Assembly: GCF_038561935.1 (NCBI RefSeq)
Contig: NZ_CP102770.1
Coordinates: 7,626,001 to 7,690,000 of the forward strand
Length of the DNA: 64,000 bases
Reading direction: 5' to 3'
Source of the DNA: Myxococcus stipitatus
GTDB lineage: Bacteria > Myxococcota > Myxococcia > Myxococcales > Myxococcaceae
A model generated the notes under the pieces. It made no database searches. It saw only the letters and a program-made list of their open reading frames with translations, and was not told where the DNA came from. Both the position numbers and the translations under genes were made by a program. Shown one piece after another: positions 52,057 to 61,107 of this stretch (within the stretch, counting starts at the first letter, position 1; every line of letters begins with the position of its first letter).

Positions 52057-52070
52057 AAATTCATGAATTT
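52057..52070. promoter_or_regulatory. 14-bp AT-rich perfect palindrome upstream of the toxin gene
   Basis: AAATTCATGAATTT is a perfect palindrome, 54-67 bp upstream of the toxin start in the 239-bp divergent gap between the toxin/immunity operon and the YgiQ gene. It is strikingly AT-rich for this DNA and could be an operator or the centre of a promoter. I cannot fix -35/-10 elements. Confidence 0.45.
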
Positions 52071-52242
52071 TAAGAACATCCAACTTTCGCCCCCCCCGCG
52101 TCGCCTTGTCGCCAGGCTGCCTCGAAAGCTGGATGGGAACAGCCCCACCTGGGTGTACATCCAGGCTCCGCCCTGTTTGCTTCGAACCTCCAGGGATGTT
52201 TAGGAGAGAAGCCCCCGAAGCAGCCCGCGCCGCCCCACCGCC

Positions 52243-54240
52243 ATGGCCCTCCCGACCCGCTACGCCCATCCCTTCCTGCCCATCACCCGCGCCGACATGC
52301 AGGCGCGTGGCTGGGAGCAGTGCGACATCATCATCGTGACGGGAGACGCGTACGTGGACCACCCGGCCTTCGGCCCGGTCCTCATCGCCCGCTTCCTCGA
52401 GGGCCGAGGCTTCAAGGTGGGGCTCATCCCCCAGCCGGACTGGCACTCGGCCGAGCCCTTCAAGGCCCTGGGCCCGCCGCGCATGTTCTTCGGGGTCGCC
52501 GCCGGCAACCTCGACTCCATGCTCAACCGGCTGACGGCCCAGAAGAAGAACCGCTCGGAGGACCAGTACAGCCCCGGGGGCCGCACCAACTGCCGCCCCG
52601 ACCGCGCCACCATCGTCTACGCGCAGCGCTGCCGCGAGGCCTACCCCGACGTCCCCATCATCCTCGGCGGCATCGAGGCCAGCCTCCGCCGCATCGCCCA
52701 CTTCGACTACTGGAGCGAGAAGGTCCGCCGCTCCATCCTCTTCGACGCCAAGGCCGACCTGCTCGTCTTCGGCATGGGCGAGCGCCCCATCATGGAGGTC
52801 GCCGACCGCATGCGCCAAGGCGAGCGCATCGAGGACATCCGCGACGTGCGCGGCACCGCCTACCTCATCAACGACGAGCAGATGCGCGCCCACGAGGCCG
52901 ACCCCGCCCGCCGCGCCGCGGACCGGAAGACCGTGGTCCTCCCCTCCTATGAGGCCGTCGTCGCCGACAAGCAGGCCTTCGCGGTGATGAGCCGCGACTT
53001 CCAGATGGAGACCAACCCGGGCAACGCGCGCGCCCTCGCGCAGCGCCACGGCAACCGCGCCATCTTCATGAACCCGCCCGCGCTCCCGCTCGAGGACGGC
53101 GTGGGCGACACCGCCGCCGGCCAGCGCACCGTGGCGATGGACGAGCTGTACGACCTGCCCTTCAACCGCGTCCCCCACCCGCTCTACAAGAACGAGGGCA
53201 TCCCCGCGTACGAGACGGTGAAGCACTCCATCGTCCTCATGCGCGGCTGCTTCGGCGGCTGCACCTTCTGCTCCATCACCGAGCACGAAGGCCGCGTCAT
53301 CCAGAGCCGCTCCGCGGAGAGCGTCCTGCGAGAGGTCCGCGCCCTGCGGCGCATGGGCGACTTCCGAGGCACCATCACCGACCTCGGCGGCCCCACCGCC
53401 AACATGTACAAGCTCAAGTGCAAGAGCGAGGACATCGAGAAGCGGTGCCGCAAGCTGTCCTGCGTCCACCCCGGCGTCTGCGAGAACCTCCAGACCGACC
53501 ACGGCCCCCTCATCAGCCTGATGAAGGACGTGCGCGAGGAGGAAGGCGTCAAGCACGTCTTCATCGCCAGCGGCGTGCGCTACGACCTGGCCGAACGTTC
53601 GCCCGAGTACGTGAAGGAGCTCGCCGCGCACCACGTGGGCGGGCAGCTCTCCGTGGCGCCCGAGCACGTCTCGCCGCGCGTGCTGGAGAAGATGAAGAAG
53701 CCCGGCATCGAGAGCTTCGAGCGCTTCCAGCAGATGTTCGCCTGCGCCAGCGAGGAGGCCGGCAAGGAGCAGTACGACATCCCCTACTTCATCAGCGGCC
53801 ACCCCGGCTCCACGCTGGAGGACATGGTGGACCTGGCGCTGTGGCTCAAGAAGAACGGCAAGCGCCCGCGCCAGGTGCAGGACTTCATCCCCACGCCCAT
53901 GGCCATGGCCACGGCCATGTACTACACGGGCGTGGACCCGCTGAAGATGGAGCCCGTCTACACGGCGCAGGGCCTGCGCGAGAAGCGGCTCCAGAAGGCG
54001 CTGCTCCTCTACTGGAACCCCGAGCACTGGCCCATGGCCCGCGAGGCCCTGCGACTTGCCGGACGTTCGGACCTCATCGGCCGAGGCCCCCACGCCCTCG
54101 TCCCGTCCGAGACGCCCGCCGAGGCGGCCCGGAGGCAGCGCGCCGAGAGCGATGGCCGCGAGCAGGATGACGCCCCGCCCCAACGTCCGGGAAACCCTCG
54201 CGGCCCCGGGCGCTCCGGCGCACGGCCTCGCCCGCGCTGA
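52243..54240 (+). CDS. YgiQ-family radical SAM protein
   Basis: This 665-aa protein has the YgiQ N-terminal domain (FLPITRADMQARGWEQCDII and GDAYVDHPAFGPVLIARFLE). The radical SAM core has the iron-sulphur motif C336-F-G-G-C340-T-F-C343 in RGCFGGCTFCSIT. The C-terminal DUF3362-like region includes QDFIPTPMAMATAMYYTGVDP and ends in a basic Arg/Pro tail. YgiQ members bind a 4Fe-4S cluster and SAM; their reaction is not established. It lies alone between the toxin operon (divergent) and a secreted Cys-rich protein. The length is normal for the family apart from the tail. Confidence 0.92.
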   Translation: MALPTRYAHPFLPITRADMQARGWEQCDIIIVTGDAYVDHPAFGPVLIARFLEGRGFKVGLIPQPDWHSAEPFKALGPPRMFFGVAAGNLDSMLNRLTAQKKNRSEDQYSPGGRTNCRPDRATIVYAQRCREAYPDVPIILGGIEASLRRIAHFDYWSEKVRRSILFDAKADLLVFGMGERPIMEVADRMRQGERIEDIRDVRGTAYLINDEQMRAHEADPARRAADRKTVVLPSYEAVVADKQAFAVMSRDFQMETNPGNARALAQRHGNRAIFMNPPALPLEDGVGDTAAGQRTVAMDELYDLPFNRVPHPLYKNEGIPAYETVKHSIVLMRGCFGGCTFCSITEHEGRVIQSRSAESVLREVRALRRMGDFRGTITDLGGPTANMYKLKCKSEDIEKRCRKLSCVHPGVCENLQTDHGPLISLMKDVREEEGVKHVFIASGVRYDLAERSPEYVKELAAHHVGGQLSVAPEHVSPRVLEKMKKPGIESFERFQQMFACASEEAGKEQYDIPYFISGHPGSTLEDMVDLALWLKKNGKRPRQVQDFIPTPMAMATAMYYTGVDPLKMEPVYTAQGLREKRLQKALLLYWNPEHWPMAREALRLAGRSDLIGRGPHALVPSETPAEAARRQRAESDGREQDDAPPQRPGNPRGPGRSGARPRPR

Positions 54241-54305
54241 CCCTCGGGCCAGACAAAGGCAGACAGGTGTTTGAATAAAGCGCGAGGACTTTCGTCGGGG
54301 GGCGC

Positions 54306-54974
54306 ATGCTCCCAATCCTCGCGCTGTTCCTGTTGGCCAGCACGCCGGCCGGCCCACCACCACGACCCGCGCCGCCGACGCCGGTGACGCCGCCGCCGCG
54401 CGTCGAGCCCGCACCTCAGCCCGTGCCCAACTGCCTCTCGTCCCAGGGGCAGACGGCCTGCGGCTTCAATTGCCAGAGCGCCCGGGGCGGCCTCGCCTGC
54501 GCCCAGACGCCCTACGGCACCTGCTCCGTCCACGCGGGCCAGGTGCACTGCTGGGACCCGCCGCGGGTCGCCATCCAGCACCCGTCCAAGAGCAGCGCGA
54601 GCCCCGAGTGCAAGGAGGTCCGAGGCAAGGTGGCCTGCGGATACAACTGCCGGGTGAACAACGGCGAGGTCGCCTGCAACACCACCCCCTATGGCGTCTG
54701 CAAGACGCACTTCGGCCGCCTGGTCTGCTGGGACCCGCCGGCCAGCGTGATTCACGAGTACGCCTCGGACACCCCCACGCCCGGTTGTCTCAATGCCTCC
54801 GAGTCCATCGCCTGTGGCTACAGCTGCAAGGCCATTCGCGGTGAGGTGCACTGCGCCAGCACGCCCCGGGGGGTCTGCGCCATCAACAGCCGGAGCAATC
54901 AGTTCACCTGCTTCGACCCGCCCTCCCTCCTGCACTGCGACCACAGCGAGCCGCCCCCTCCGCCCCGGGGATGA
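54306..54974 (+). CDS. secreted protein with three cysteine-rich repeats
   Basis: The 222-aa protein has a short signal (MLPILALFLLASTPAG) and a Pro-rich linker, then three tandem repeats of about 52-60 residues. Each repeat has six cysteines in the order C, ACG(F/Y)xC, (L/V)xC, G(T/V)C, C(W/F)DPP, as in ACGFNCQSARGGLACAQTPY and ACGYNCRVNNGEVACNTTPY. The spacing is regular, so each repeat probably forms its own disulphide-bonded module. I do not recognise the family. A GGGGGG tract before the ATG can serve as the ribosome site. It is probably an extracellular or surface protein. Confidence 0.75.
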   Translation: MLPILALFLLASTPAGPPPRPAPPTPVTPPPRVEPAPQPVPNCLSSQGQTACGFNCQSARGGLACAQTPYGTCSVHAGQVHCWDPPRVAIQHPSKSSASPECKEVRGKVACGYNCRVNNGEVACNTTPYGVCKTHFGRLVCWDPPASVIHEYASDTPTPGCLNASESIACGYSCKAIRGEVHCASTPRGVCAINSRSNQFTCFDPPSLLHCDHSEPPPPPRG

Positions 54975-55055
54975 CGCCAGGTCCGCCGCGTTGTGGCAGC
55001 ATGGGAGCCACCGAGCCACGAGACGGGGGAGTCTCGCTGGCGCCCGCGTTTCATC

Positions 55056-56177
55056 ATGAGCACCGCACCCTGGACCTGGACGCGCCTTCACACGGCCATC
55101 GTGAGCCTCGGGCTCTGCCTTGTCCTCGCATGTACACGCCCACCCGCGCCGCCTCCCGAGCATGACGTCTATGTCTGGCAGCGCGACTGGAGCGTGGAGC
55201 TCGAACAATCCCTGACGGAGCTGCCCGCCGAGCTGGGCACCCTGCGCGTCCTGGCCCGTGAGCGCTCGGGCCCCACGCGCACTCCGGTGACGGTGGCGGT
55301 GGACGTCGAAGCCCTCGCGAAGACCCGCCGAGACGTCGTGGCGGTGATGCGCGTGGAAGGGACGACACCGCTCGACGATGTCTCCCTCCAGGAGGTCGCG
55401 AGCATCGCCCGGGACTGGAGGGCGCGCGGCGTGCGCGTCCGAGGCGTGGAGGTGGACCACGACTGCGCCACCGCGTCCCTGCCCGCCTACGCGGCGTGGC
55501 TCGCGCGGGAGCGCCAGGGGCTCGGAGACCTGTCGCTGTCCATCACCGCGCTGCCCACGTGGGCCACCGCGCCGAAGCTGGAGGCGCTGACGGCCATCCC
55601 CGACGACATCATCGTGCAGGTCCACGCCATCCGCGCCCCCACCCTCTTCACCCCCGAGCAGGCGCGCGGCTTCATCGAGGCCTGGGCCCAGGCCACGCCC
55701 CATCCCTTCCGCGTCGCGCTGCCCACCTACCGCGTGAGGCTGCGTGAAGGGGCGCTCCTCGACTCCGAGCCGCGAGAGGTGGCCCGGTTCCTGGACCTGC
55801 TGCACGGGCGCCCGGTGAGAGGCGTGAAGGGCCTGGTGTGGTTCCGGCTCGGCCACCGGGGCGATGTCGACTCCTGGAGCCTCCCCACGCTCACGACAGT
55901 GCTGAAGCGCGAGCCCCTCACGCCGAAGCTGGAGCCCCGGCTGGTGGACGTGGGCGGCGGGACGCTCGACATCGTCATCGAGAACACGGGCCGCGTGGAC
56001 AGCGAGGCGCCCGCGCGCCTCACCCTTTCTGGAAGACTCGAGGTCCTCGATGGCGTGGGCGGCTATGCCCCGCGAGGGACCTCACTCGTGGCGCGCACGC
56101 CTCCCCGCCTGCGCGCTGGCGAACGCCGCGTCGTCGGCTTCGTGCGGGGAACCGAGGTGACCCTTGTGGCTCCGTAG
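55056..56177 (+). CDS. DUF3142 lipoprotein
   Basis: This 373-aa lipoprotein (AIVSLGLCLVLACTRP, lipobox VLAC) has DUF3142-type features. YVWQRDWSVELEQSL is near the N-terminus. An alpha/beta (TIM-like) core holds VEVDHDCATASLPAYAAWLA and LSITALPTWATAPKL. The C-terminal beta domain contains DIVIENTGRVDSEAPARL. The Trp, Asp and His residues of the first two motifs lie at the barrel opening and may bind sugar, but the family has no established activity. The start at 55056 is chosen for the signal; an upstream in-frame ATG at 54993 lacks one. It overlaps the following TPR gene by 14 bp. Confidence 0.8.
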   Translation: MSTAPWTWTRLHTAIVSLGLCLVLACTRPPAPPPEHDVYVWQRDWSVELEQSLTELPAELGTLRVLARERSGPTRTPVTVAVDVEALAKTRRDVVAVMRVEGTTPLDDVSLQEVASIARDWRARGVRVRGVEVDHDCATASLPAYAAWLARERQGLGDLSLSITALPTWATAPKLEALTAIPDDIIVQVHAIRAPTLFTPEQARGFIEAWAQATPHPFRVALPTYRVRLREGALLDSEPREVARFLDLLHGRPVRGVKGLVWFRLGHRGDVDSWSLPTLTTVLKREPLTPKLEPRLVDVGGGTLDIVIENTGRVDSEAPARLTLSGRLEVLDGVGGYAPRGTSLVARTPPRLRAGERRVVGFVRGTEVTLVAP

Positions 56178-58212
56178 CCTGCTGTGCTCCCTGGTCCTCT
56201 TGCTGACGCTGGTGCCGCCGCGCACCGCGGAAGCGTGTGGACCTGAATTCCCTCACCGACTCCTGGCCGACCGCGTGGGCGCGCTCTCGGAGCTGCCCGC
56301 GGGCTCCTTCCGCAAGGAGGCCGGCCGACTGGTGCCCGTTCCCGCGGACCCCTTCCGAGTCGTGGAGGAAGCGGAGGAGCCGCCCGACGCGCGCAAGGGT
56401 GGCGGGGAGAAGGAGACCGCGCTGTATGCGGCGGGAGCCAAGGCCTTCAAGAGTGGGGACGCGGCGACGGCGCGAGCCCGCTTCCGGGAGCTGCTCGCGC
56501 TGCCCGCCGAGGAGCGTCAGCGCTTCTCCACCTTCGCCGCGTTCATGCTGGGGCGCAACGCGGGGGCGGGCTTCGAGCAGGACATGGCGGAGGGCTTCGA
56601 GCTCACGCGGCAGCTCGTCCGCGACGGCTTCGACGACCCGCTGGGCCTCGCCGTCGCCAGCCTTGGCGAGCAGGCGCGCAGGCTGCTCGAGAAGGGCGAT
56701 GACGCGGGCGCCATCCAGCTCTACGCGGAGCAGGCGGCCCACGGCAGCCAGAACGCGCGCTCCTCCCTCTTCCTGGTGGCCCATGCCCTCGCGGGCAACA
56801 AGGCCCGGCTGAACACCGCGCTGAAGAAGGAAGTCGTCCAGCGCCTCATGGCCGTCTACGTGTGGACGCGAAGCCGTGAGTGGTACTGGGAGGACAGCAG
56901 CCAGCTCACCCAGGTGCTGGAGGCGCTCGCGCAGGCGACGGAGTCGGCGCCCCAGGTGCCAGGGCTCTCCATCGCGGACAAGCTGGCGGCGGGTGCCTGG
57001 CGCGGCGGCCGGTTCGACCTGGCCGAGCGCTTCGCCTCCGTGGAGAAGACCCCGCTGGCGGCGTGGGTGCAGGCCAAGCTCGCGATGCGTCGAGGCGACA
57101 CCGCCGCGGCGGACAAGCTCCTGGAGGAAGCGGCGGCAGGGATTGATGAGCACGAAGACTGGATGGAGGAGACGGTGGGCGAGCTGCAGCTCCGCCCCTA
57201 CTGCCGCGTGGCGGGAGAGCGGGGCGTGCTCGCGCTCGCGCGGGGGGACTTCAACTCGGCCCCCGAGCAGGTCCTGACGAGCTGCTCCTGGCCGGACCTC
57301 GCGTATGTCGCGGAGCGCGTCATGACGGTGGACGAGCTTCGGCAATTCGTCACCCGGCACCCGACCGCGGAGGAGCGCACCTGCAAGCGCGAGCTGGAGG
57401 CCCTCTGGTACGACCAGGACGCGCTGGAGACGAAGACGATTCCCGGGCGGCTGCGGCTGGTGCTCGCGCGGCGGCTCTTGCGCGAGGGTCGGTCCACGGA
57501 GGCGCTGGAGTACTTCAAGGGCACCCGCTGGGAGGAGCCCGCGAGGAAGTACGCCGATGCGCTGGCGACCACGCAGCAGAACGTCTCCAACGTGAAGAAG
57601 GCGGAGGCGTTCCACGAGGCCGCGAAGCTGGCGCGCACCGAAGGCCTCGGCATCCTGGGCACCGAGGTCGCCCCGGACTGGGGCTGGGTGGACGGCATGT
57701 ATGACGTCAGCGTGTACGACGAGGACCCGGAGCGGCTGTCGCCCGGAGCCGAGGCGGCGCGCAAGCCCGTGGGCAAGACGCCGCTCGTGGGAGCGCAGGA
57801 GCAGCAGCGCGCGGCGAGCCATGCGCCTCCGCATCCGAATCGCTATCACTATCGCCTCACGGCCTCGGTCCTCGCGCAGCAGGGGGCGGAGCTGTTGCCC
57901 AAGCACAGCCAGGCCTACGCGATGATGCTCTGCCAGGCGGCGCGTTATGCGGCCGACGACCCGAAGCGGTTCCAGGAGCTCTACCGGACGTATGTGAAGA
58001 ACGGGCCCGCGAACATCGAGGAGCCCTGGTCCTTCGGACAGGTGTGCCCTCCTCCCGCCTTCGAGCGAGCGCTGTCCATCAAGGCGCCCCAGAGCAAGCG
58101 TGCGCCCTTCCGGCGTCGCCACCTGCTGATGCTGGTGGGAGGCATGCTGATTCCCATCGCGGCTGGCGCCGCCTTCTACCTGCGCCGCAAGCGCCAGCCG
58201 TCAGGCCCGTGA
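56164..58212 (+). CDS. TPR-containing envelope protein with a C-terminal membrane anchor
   Basis: This 682-aa protein starts at a TTG at 56164 with GAGGTGA placed just upstream; an in-frame stop at 56158 rules out an earlier start. A signal peptide (LLCSLVLLLTLVPPRTAEAC) is followed by CGPEFP and then TPR-like helices, such as AKAFKSGDAATARARFRELL near residue 90 and WRGGRFDLAERFASVEKTPL. A C-terminal membrane helix (LMLVGGMLIPIAAGAAFY) is capped by basic RRKRQ. Most of the protein should therefore lie in the periplasm, held by the C-terminal helix. It is coupled to the DUF3142 lipoprotein by a 14-bp overlap and probably works with it. The role is unknown. Confidence 0.78.
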   Translation: MWLRSLLCSLVLLLTLVPPRTAEACGPEFPHRLLADRVGALSELPAGSFRKEAGRLVPVPADPFRVVEEAEEPPDARKGGGEKETALYAAGAKAFKSGDAATARARFRELLALPAEERQRFSTFAAFMLGRNAGAGFEQDMAEGFELTRQLVRDGFDDPLGLAVASLGEQARRLLEKGDDAGAIQLYAEQAAHGSQNARSSLFLVAHALAGNKARLNTALKKEVVQRLMAVYVWTRSREWYWEDSSQLTQVLEALAQATESAPQVPGLSIADKLAAGAWRGGRFDLAERFASVEKTPLAAWVQAKLAMRRGDTAAADKLLEEAAAGIDEHEDWMEETVGELQLRPYCRVAGERGVLALARGDFNSAPEQVLTSCSWPDLAYVAERVMTVDELRQFVTRHPTAEERTCKRELEALWYDQDALETKTIPGRLRLVLARRLLREGRSTEALEYFKGTRWEEPARKYADALATTQQNVSNVKKAEAFHEAAKLARTEGLGILGTEVAPDWGWVDGMYDVSVYDEDPERLSPGAEAARKPVGKTPLVGAQEQQRAASHAPPHPNRYHYRLTASVLAQQGAELLPKHSQAYAMMLCQAARYAADDPKRFQELYRTYVKNGPANIEEPWSFGQVCPPPAFERALSIKAPQSKRAPFRRRHLLMLVGGMLIPIAAGAAFYLRRKRQPSGP

Positions 58213-58869
58213 CGAGGACGGGGCCGAGCGCCGTCGCAGGATGGCGCGAGCCGGGGCCCCGTCACCTCCCGCGATTCGCAAAGGCAGACAGACCAGCTCG
58301 TAGGTCCCCGGGCTCACCGGGGACAGCTCCAACCCCTCGATGATGCAGATGCCCGCGTCCAGCAGCACTTGATGCGTGGCCTCGCCCTCCCCCGGTCCGC
58401 CGATGGAGAGGTAGTCGATGCCCACGGTGCGGACCTTGCGCTCCGCCAGATAGCGGGCGCCCTCCAGTGACAGGAACACGAAGTCGGGAAGAAAGCCCTG
58501 GGTGGGCCATCTCCGCGAGGAGTTGGCTGTCTTGAAGAGGAGCCGCTCCCCCTCCTGAATCGAGTGGCCGCGCAGCTCCTCCACGCGAATGGCCCACGCG
58601 TCCCGAATCTCCAGCACGCGGGCCGTGCCGATGAGACGGTCGAACGCCAGCGCGTCCACGCCCTTCGCGCCCGGGATGAAGTGCACGGGCGCGTCGACGT
58701 GCGTCCCGGTGTGAGCACCGAACGACAGGTTGGAGACGGTGGCGTCGTCTCCCTTCGCCTGGTCCATCACCCGGGTGATGTGCACCGCGGGATTGTCCGG
58801 CCAGTGCACCATGCCGTCGCGCAGGGGCGCGGAGATGTCCACCCACGGCTCTTCGGCAGCGGTCTCCAT
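58201..58869 (-). CDS. cyclase-family (kynurenine formamidase-like) metal hydrolase
   Basis: The 222-aa protein has the cyclase-family metal motif HxGTHxDxPxH in FGAHTGTHVDAPVHF (His53, His57, Asp59, His63). Downstream it has VGIDYLSIGGPGEGEATHQV, which holds family-typical Asp and His residues. Members include bacterial N-formylkynurenine formamidase (KynB). The length is normal for that class, but no other tryptophan-degradation gene lies nearby, so isatin hydrolase or another amidase role is possible. GGAGAG lies before the ATG at 58869. The 3' end overlaps the TPR gene on the other strand by 12 bp. Confidence 0.9.
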   Translation of the reverse strand: METAAEEPWVDISAPLRDGMVHWPDNPAVHITRVMDQAKGDDATVSNLSFGAHTGTHVDAPVHFIPGAKGVDALAFDRLIGTARVLEIRDAWAIRVEELRGHSIQEGERLLFKTANSSRRWPTQGFLPDFVFLSLEGARYLAERKVRTVGIDYLSIGGPGEGEATHQVLLDAGICIIEGLELSPVSPGTYELVCLPLRIAGGDGAPARAILRRRSAPSSSRA

Positions 58870-58944
58870 GACTCTCCAGGGTGGCCATGCCTCGCAGCTC
58901 CGGCGTCGCGGGACAGGCAGGCACAGCGGGCCCTCCGCCGGACC

Positions 58945-59127
58945 TCACCCCACCGCGAGGTTGAGCGCGAAGAAGTACAGGTCGACGTAGGACTGGAGCG
59001 CCTCGAAGAGCCGCTGGGTGAACGGCCAGCCGATGAAGCCCACCAGCGAGCCCAGCGTCAGCAGCGTGACGAGCAGCGAGTACTCGCCCATCGCCTGCCC
59101 TCGGACTCCTGCATGCCGTTTCATCAT
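58945..59127 (-). CDS. Flp/Fap-type mini-pilin-like protein (60 aa)
   Basis: The 60-aa protein begins MMKRHAGVRGQAMGEYSLL, matching the short basic leader and G/Q-x-x-x-E-Y site of Flp-type class IVb prepilins, cleaved by TadV-like peptidases. One membrane helix (LLVTLLTLGSLVGFIGWPF) and a short tail follow. It is the last gene of the TadE/TadG cluster. ATGA at its start overlaps the stop of the preceding gene, and a strong AGGAGGAGGGG lies just upstream. No TadA ATPase or TadV peptidase gene is in the window. Confidence 0.75.
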   Translation of the reverse strand: MMKRHAGVRGQAMGEYSLLVTLLTLGSLVGFIGWPFTQRLFEALQSYVDLYFFALNLAVG

Positions 59128-59999
59128 GGGTGCCCCTCCTCCTGTGTGCGCATCTCCCGCCCCCCCTGCGCGGTGACGAGGGTGCCCGCGCCCTCGGAGG
59201 CGCTCAGCGCCAGGCTCCACGAGGCCCCGGTGCGTGTCGCGAACCGGAGCTGCTTCGAGTCCGAGGTGTCGTCCCCGAGGGCCTCTTCCTCTGGAAGCAC
59301 GACGTAGCCGAGCGCGGCCAGGGCATCGCGATAGAACACCTCCACCTGCGCCGGGGAGTCACGCGTGTCGAAGCTGACCGTCAACGACTCGCGCCCTTCG
59401 TCGCTTGAGCGCACGGCGAAGGGGCTCGTGCCTGGGTAGCGAGGAAGGTCCGCGGTGTCTTCTCCCTGCGAGCCATCCCTCCACGCCTCCATGTCCGCCT
59501 GTCCGAGAATCACCGTGACGCCCGGGTCCGAGTGGTGAGGCATCACCATCACCGTGAGCTGGATGCCCTCGTCGAGGAGCGTCGCTCCCATCGACGGATA
59601 GGGAGCCCACTCCGCCGAACCAGTGACTCGCGCATGAGGCCAGCCCTTCGACGCGAAGTGCCGTGCGTAGAAGGCGAACACATCGTCCATCGACGCCTCC
59701 GTCTCGAAGGCAGCCAGGTTCATCGGCACGCCGTGTGCGGCGAGCTGGTCCCCCAGGGGAATCCTCGGCCCCGCGCGAGGCGGCAAGGGCAACCGCTCCT
59801 TCAGCAACCCTTGTCCTGTTCGCCGCACCGACGTGGGCGGGGGCTCAAGCAGCTCCGCCCTTGGTGGCGCGGCCTCCGCGACAGCCACCTGCGCATCCGC
59901 CTCGGCGTCGAGGCGCGAGGTGTAGAACCGCCCGAGCGACATTCCCACCACCGCGCTGAACAGCAACCCCACGACGAGCTTCATCCATGACATGCGCAT
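59124..59999 (-). CDS. membrane-anchored protein of the Tad-like operon (unknown function)
   Basis: This 291-aa protein has one N-terminal helix (KLVVGLLFSAVVGMSLG) and a Pro/Ala linker. Two related alpha/beta halves follow: one has DVFAFYARHFASKGWPHARV, the other QVEVFYRDALAALGYVVLP. Each half continues as a beta sheet. The repeated helix pattern suggests an internal duplication. The start at 59999 has GAGG five to six bases upstream and lies seven bases past the stop of the TadE-like gene. Its own stop overlaps the mini-pilin start. It should face the periplasm. I do not recognise the family. Confidence 0.7.
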   Translation of the reverse strand: MRMSWMKLVVGLLFSAVVGMSLGRFYTSRLDAEADAQVAVAEAAPPRAELLEPPPTSVRRTGQGLLKERLPLPPRAGPRIPLGDQLAAHGVPMNLAAFETEASMDDVFAFYARHFASKGWPHARVTGSAEWAPYPSMGATLLDEGIQLTVMVMPHHSDPGVTVILGQADMEAWRDGSQGEDTADLPRYPGTSPFAVRSSDEGRESLTVSFDTRDSPAQVEVFYRDALAALGYVVLPEEEALGDDTSDSKQLRFATRTGASWSLALSASEGAGTLVTAQGGREMRTQEEGHP

Positions 60000-60006
60000 G
60001 AGGACC

Positions 60007-61107
60007 TCAGGGTTGGTTGAAGTCCGCGTCGGGATGGCCCAGGTAGTGGTGCCGCGAGCGCCGCACATCCGAGCCCCCCGCGAAGCCCGGCTCACCGTCG
60101 TCCCACGGCGTGAGGTGTCCAGGATGTGGCTCGCCCTCCGGGTCCGACTCGAAGGACTGCACCTGGCTCGACGGATTCCGGAAACCGAACTTGAACTGCG
60201 TCGTCTCGCCGAAGTCCCGCGCATCATCGAGGAGGAACAGCAACACCTCGCGAATCTGCTCGGTGCCGAGGGCCACCTCCCGAACGCTGCCATCCCCAAG
60301 CTCCGTGGGCGTGTGCAGGTACATGCGCTCGCCCACGTTCGCGTACTTCTGATTCCGGGCAAACGACGCGGTGCTCACCGGACTCTCCCGCGCGTCCTCC
60401 AGCGCCCAGTCATCCATCAGCACCACGAAGCCCGGGTCCTCGGTGTCCACCGCGCCCACGCCCCCAGGCCCGCAGCCCTGGAGCGAGCGCCCCATGCCGC
60501 AGACCCAGACGCCCTCCCGCAACGCCGCCGGCACCAGGTCGACCTTCGCGTGAAACCCTTCCCGCAACTCGCCGGGCATGAAAGGCGAGCGGAAGCGCAC
60601 CCGCGCGCGGCACGCCGTGTATCCCCCTCGATGCAGATAGGCGCGGACGCCCGGAGACATCCCCTCGAATGTCAGCAGCGCACCACCCCGGTAGTCCCGC
60701 GCATCCACGGGTTCGCAGCGCACGTCCACCAGCTCCTGCTCGGACACCACCATGCGCCGCCGAGGAGGTGCCACGCCCTCACGCAGGAAGCTGTCCATCG
60801 CGGCAAGGCCCTTCATCACGCGAGGCCCCGTCACCGACGCGACCTGACGTCGGACCTCGAGCGCCCGGTCCGGGTCCAGCGCTCCACCCTCGCGAGCCCG
60901 CGTCGCGTAGTCATGTCCCAGATACGCCGTGACGTCCCACGAGGCCGTCATCTCCGCCTCTTGCGCCCGGGTCGCCGCGAGGAACGCCTCCCCCGCGTAG
61001 ATGGAATAGAGCAACACCGGGACGAACAGCATCAGCGACACCGACAGCTCCACGGCGGCGGCGCCACGCCGGGACGCGGAGGTCTTCAGTAGTTCAAGGC
61101 GGACCAT
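60007..61107 (-). CDS. TadE-like protein with long periplasmic domain
   Basis: The 366-aa protein starts with a TadE-type pseudopilin leader: SRRGAAAVELSVSLMLFVPV with the conserved Glu at +5 of the helix, followed by YSIYAGEAFLA. The remaining 320 residues form a large domain with paired cysteines (VDVRCEPVDA, YTACRARV, VWVCGMG and LQGCG), much longer than classical TadE. The start at 61107 overlaps the stop of the TadG-like gene by 22 bp, so they are coupled. It is probably processed and held in the inner membrane as part of the same assembly. Confidence 0.82.
   Translation of the reverse strand: MVRLELLKTSASRRGAAAVELSVSLMLFVPVLLYSIYAGEAFLAATRAQEAEMTASWDVTAYLGHDYATRAREGGALDPDRALEVRRQVASVTGPRVMKGLAAMDSFLREGVAPPRRRMVVSEQELVDVRCEPVDARDYRGGALLTFEGMSPGVRAYLHRGGYTACRARVRFRSPFMPGELREGFHAKVDLVPAALREGVWVCGMGRSLQGCGPGGVGAVDTEDPGFVVLMDDWALEDARESPVSTASFARNQKYANVGERMYLHTPTELGDGSVREVALGTEQIREVLLFLLDDARDFGETTQFKFGFRNPSSQVQSFESDPEGEPHPGHLTPWDDGEPGFAGGSDVRRSRHHYLGHPDADFNQP

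Noticed and set aside
52004..52242. A SitB-like gene in front of the toxin candidate
   Set aside because: The space up to the divergent YgiQ gene is only 239 bp and contains no supported coding frame, so the cassette lacks SitB here.
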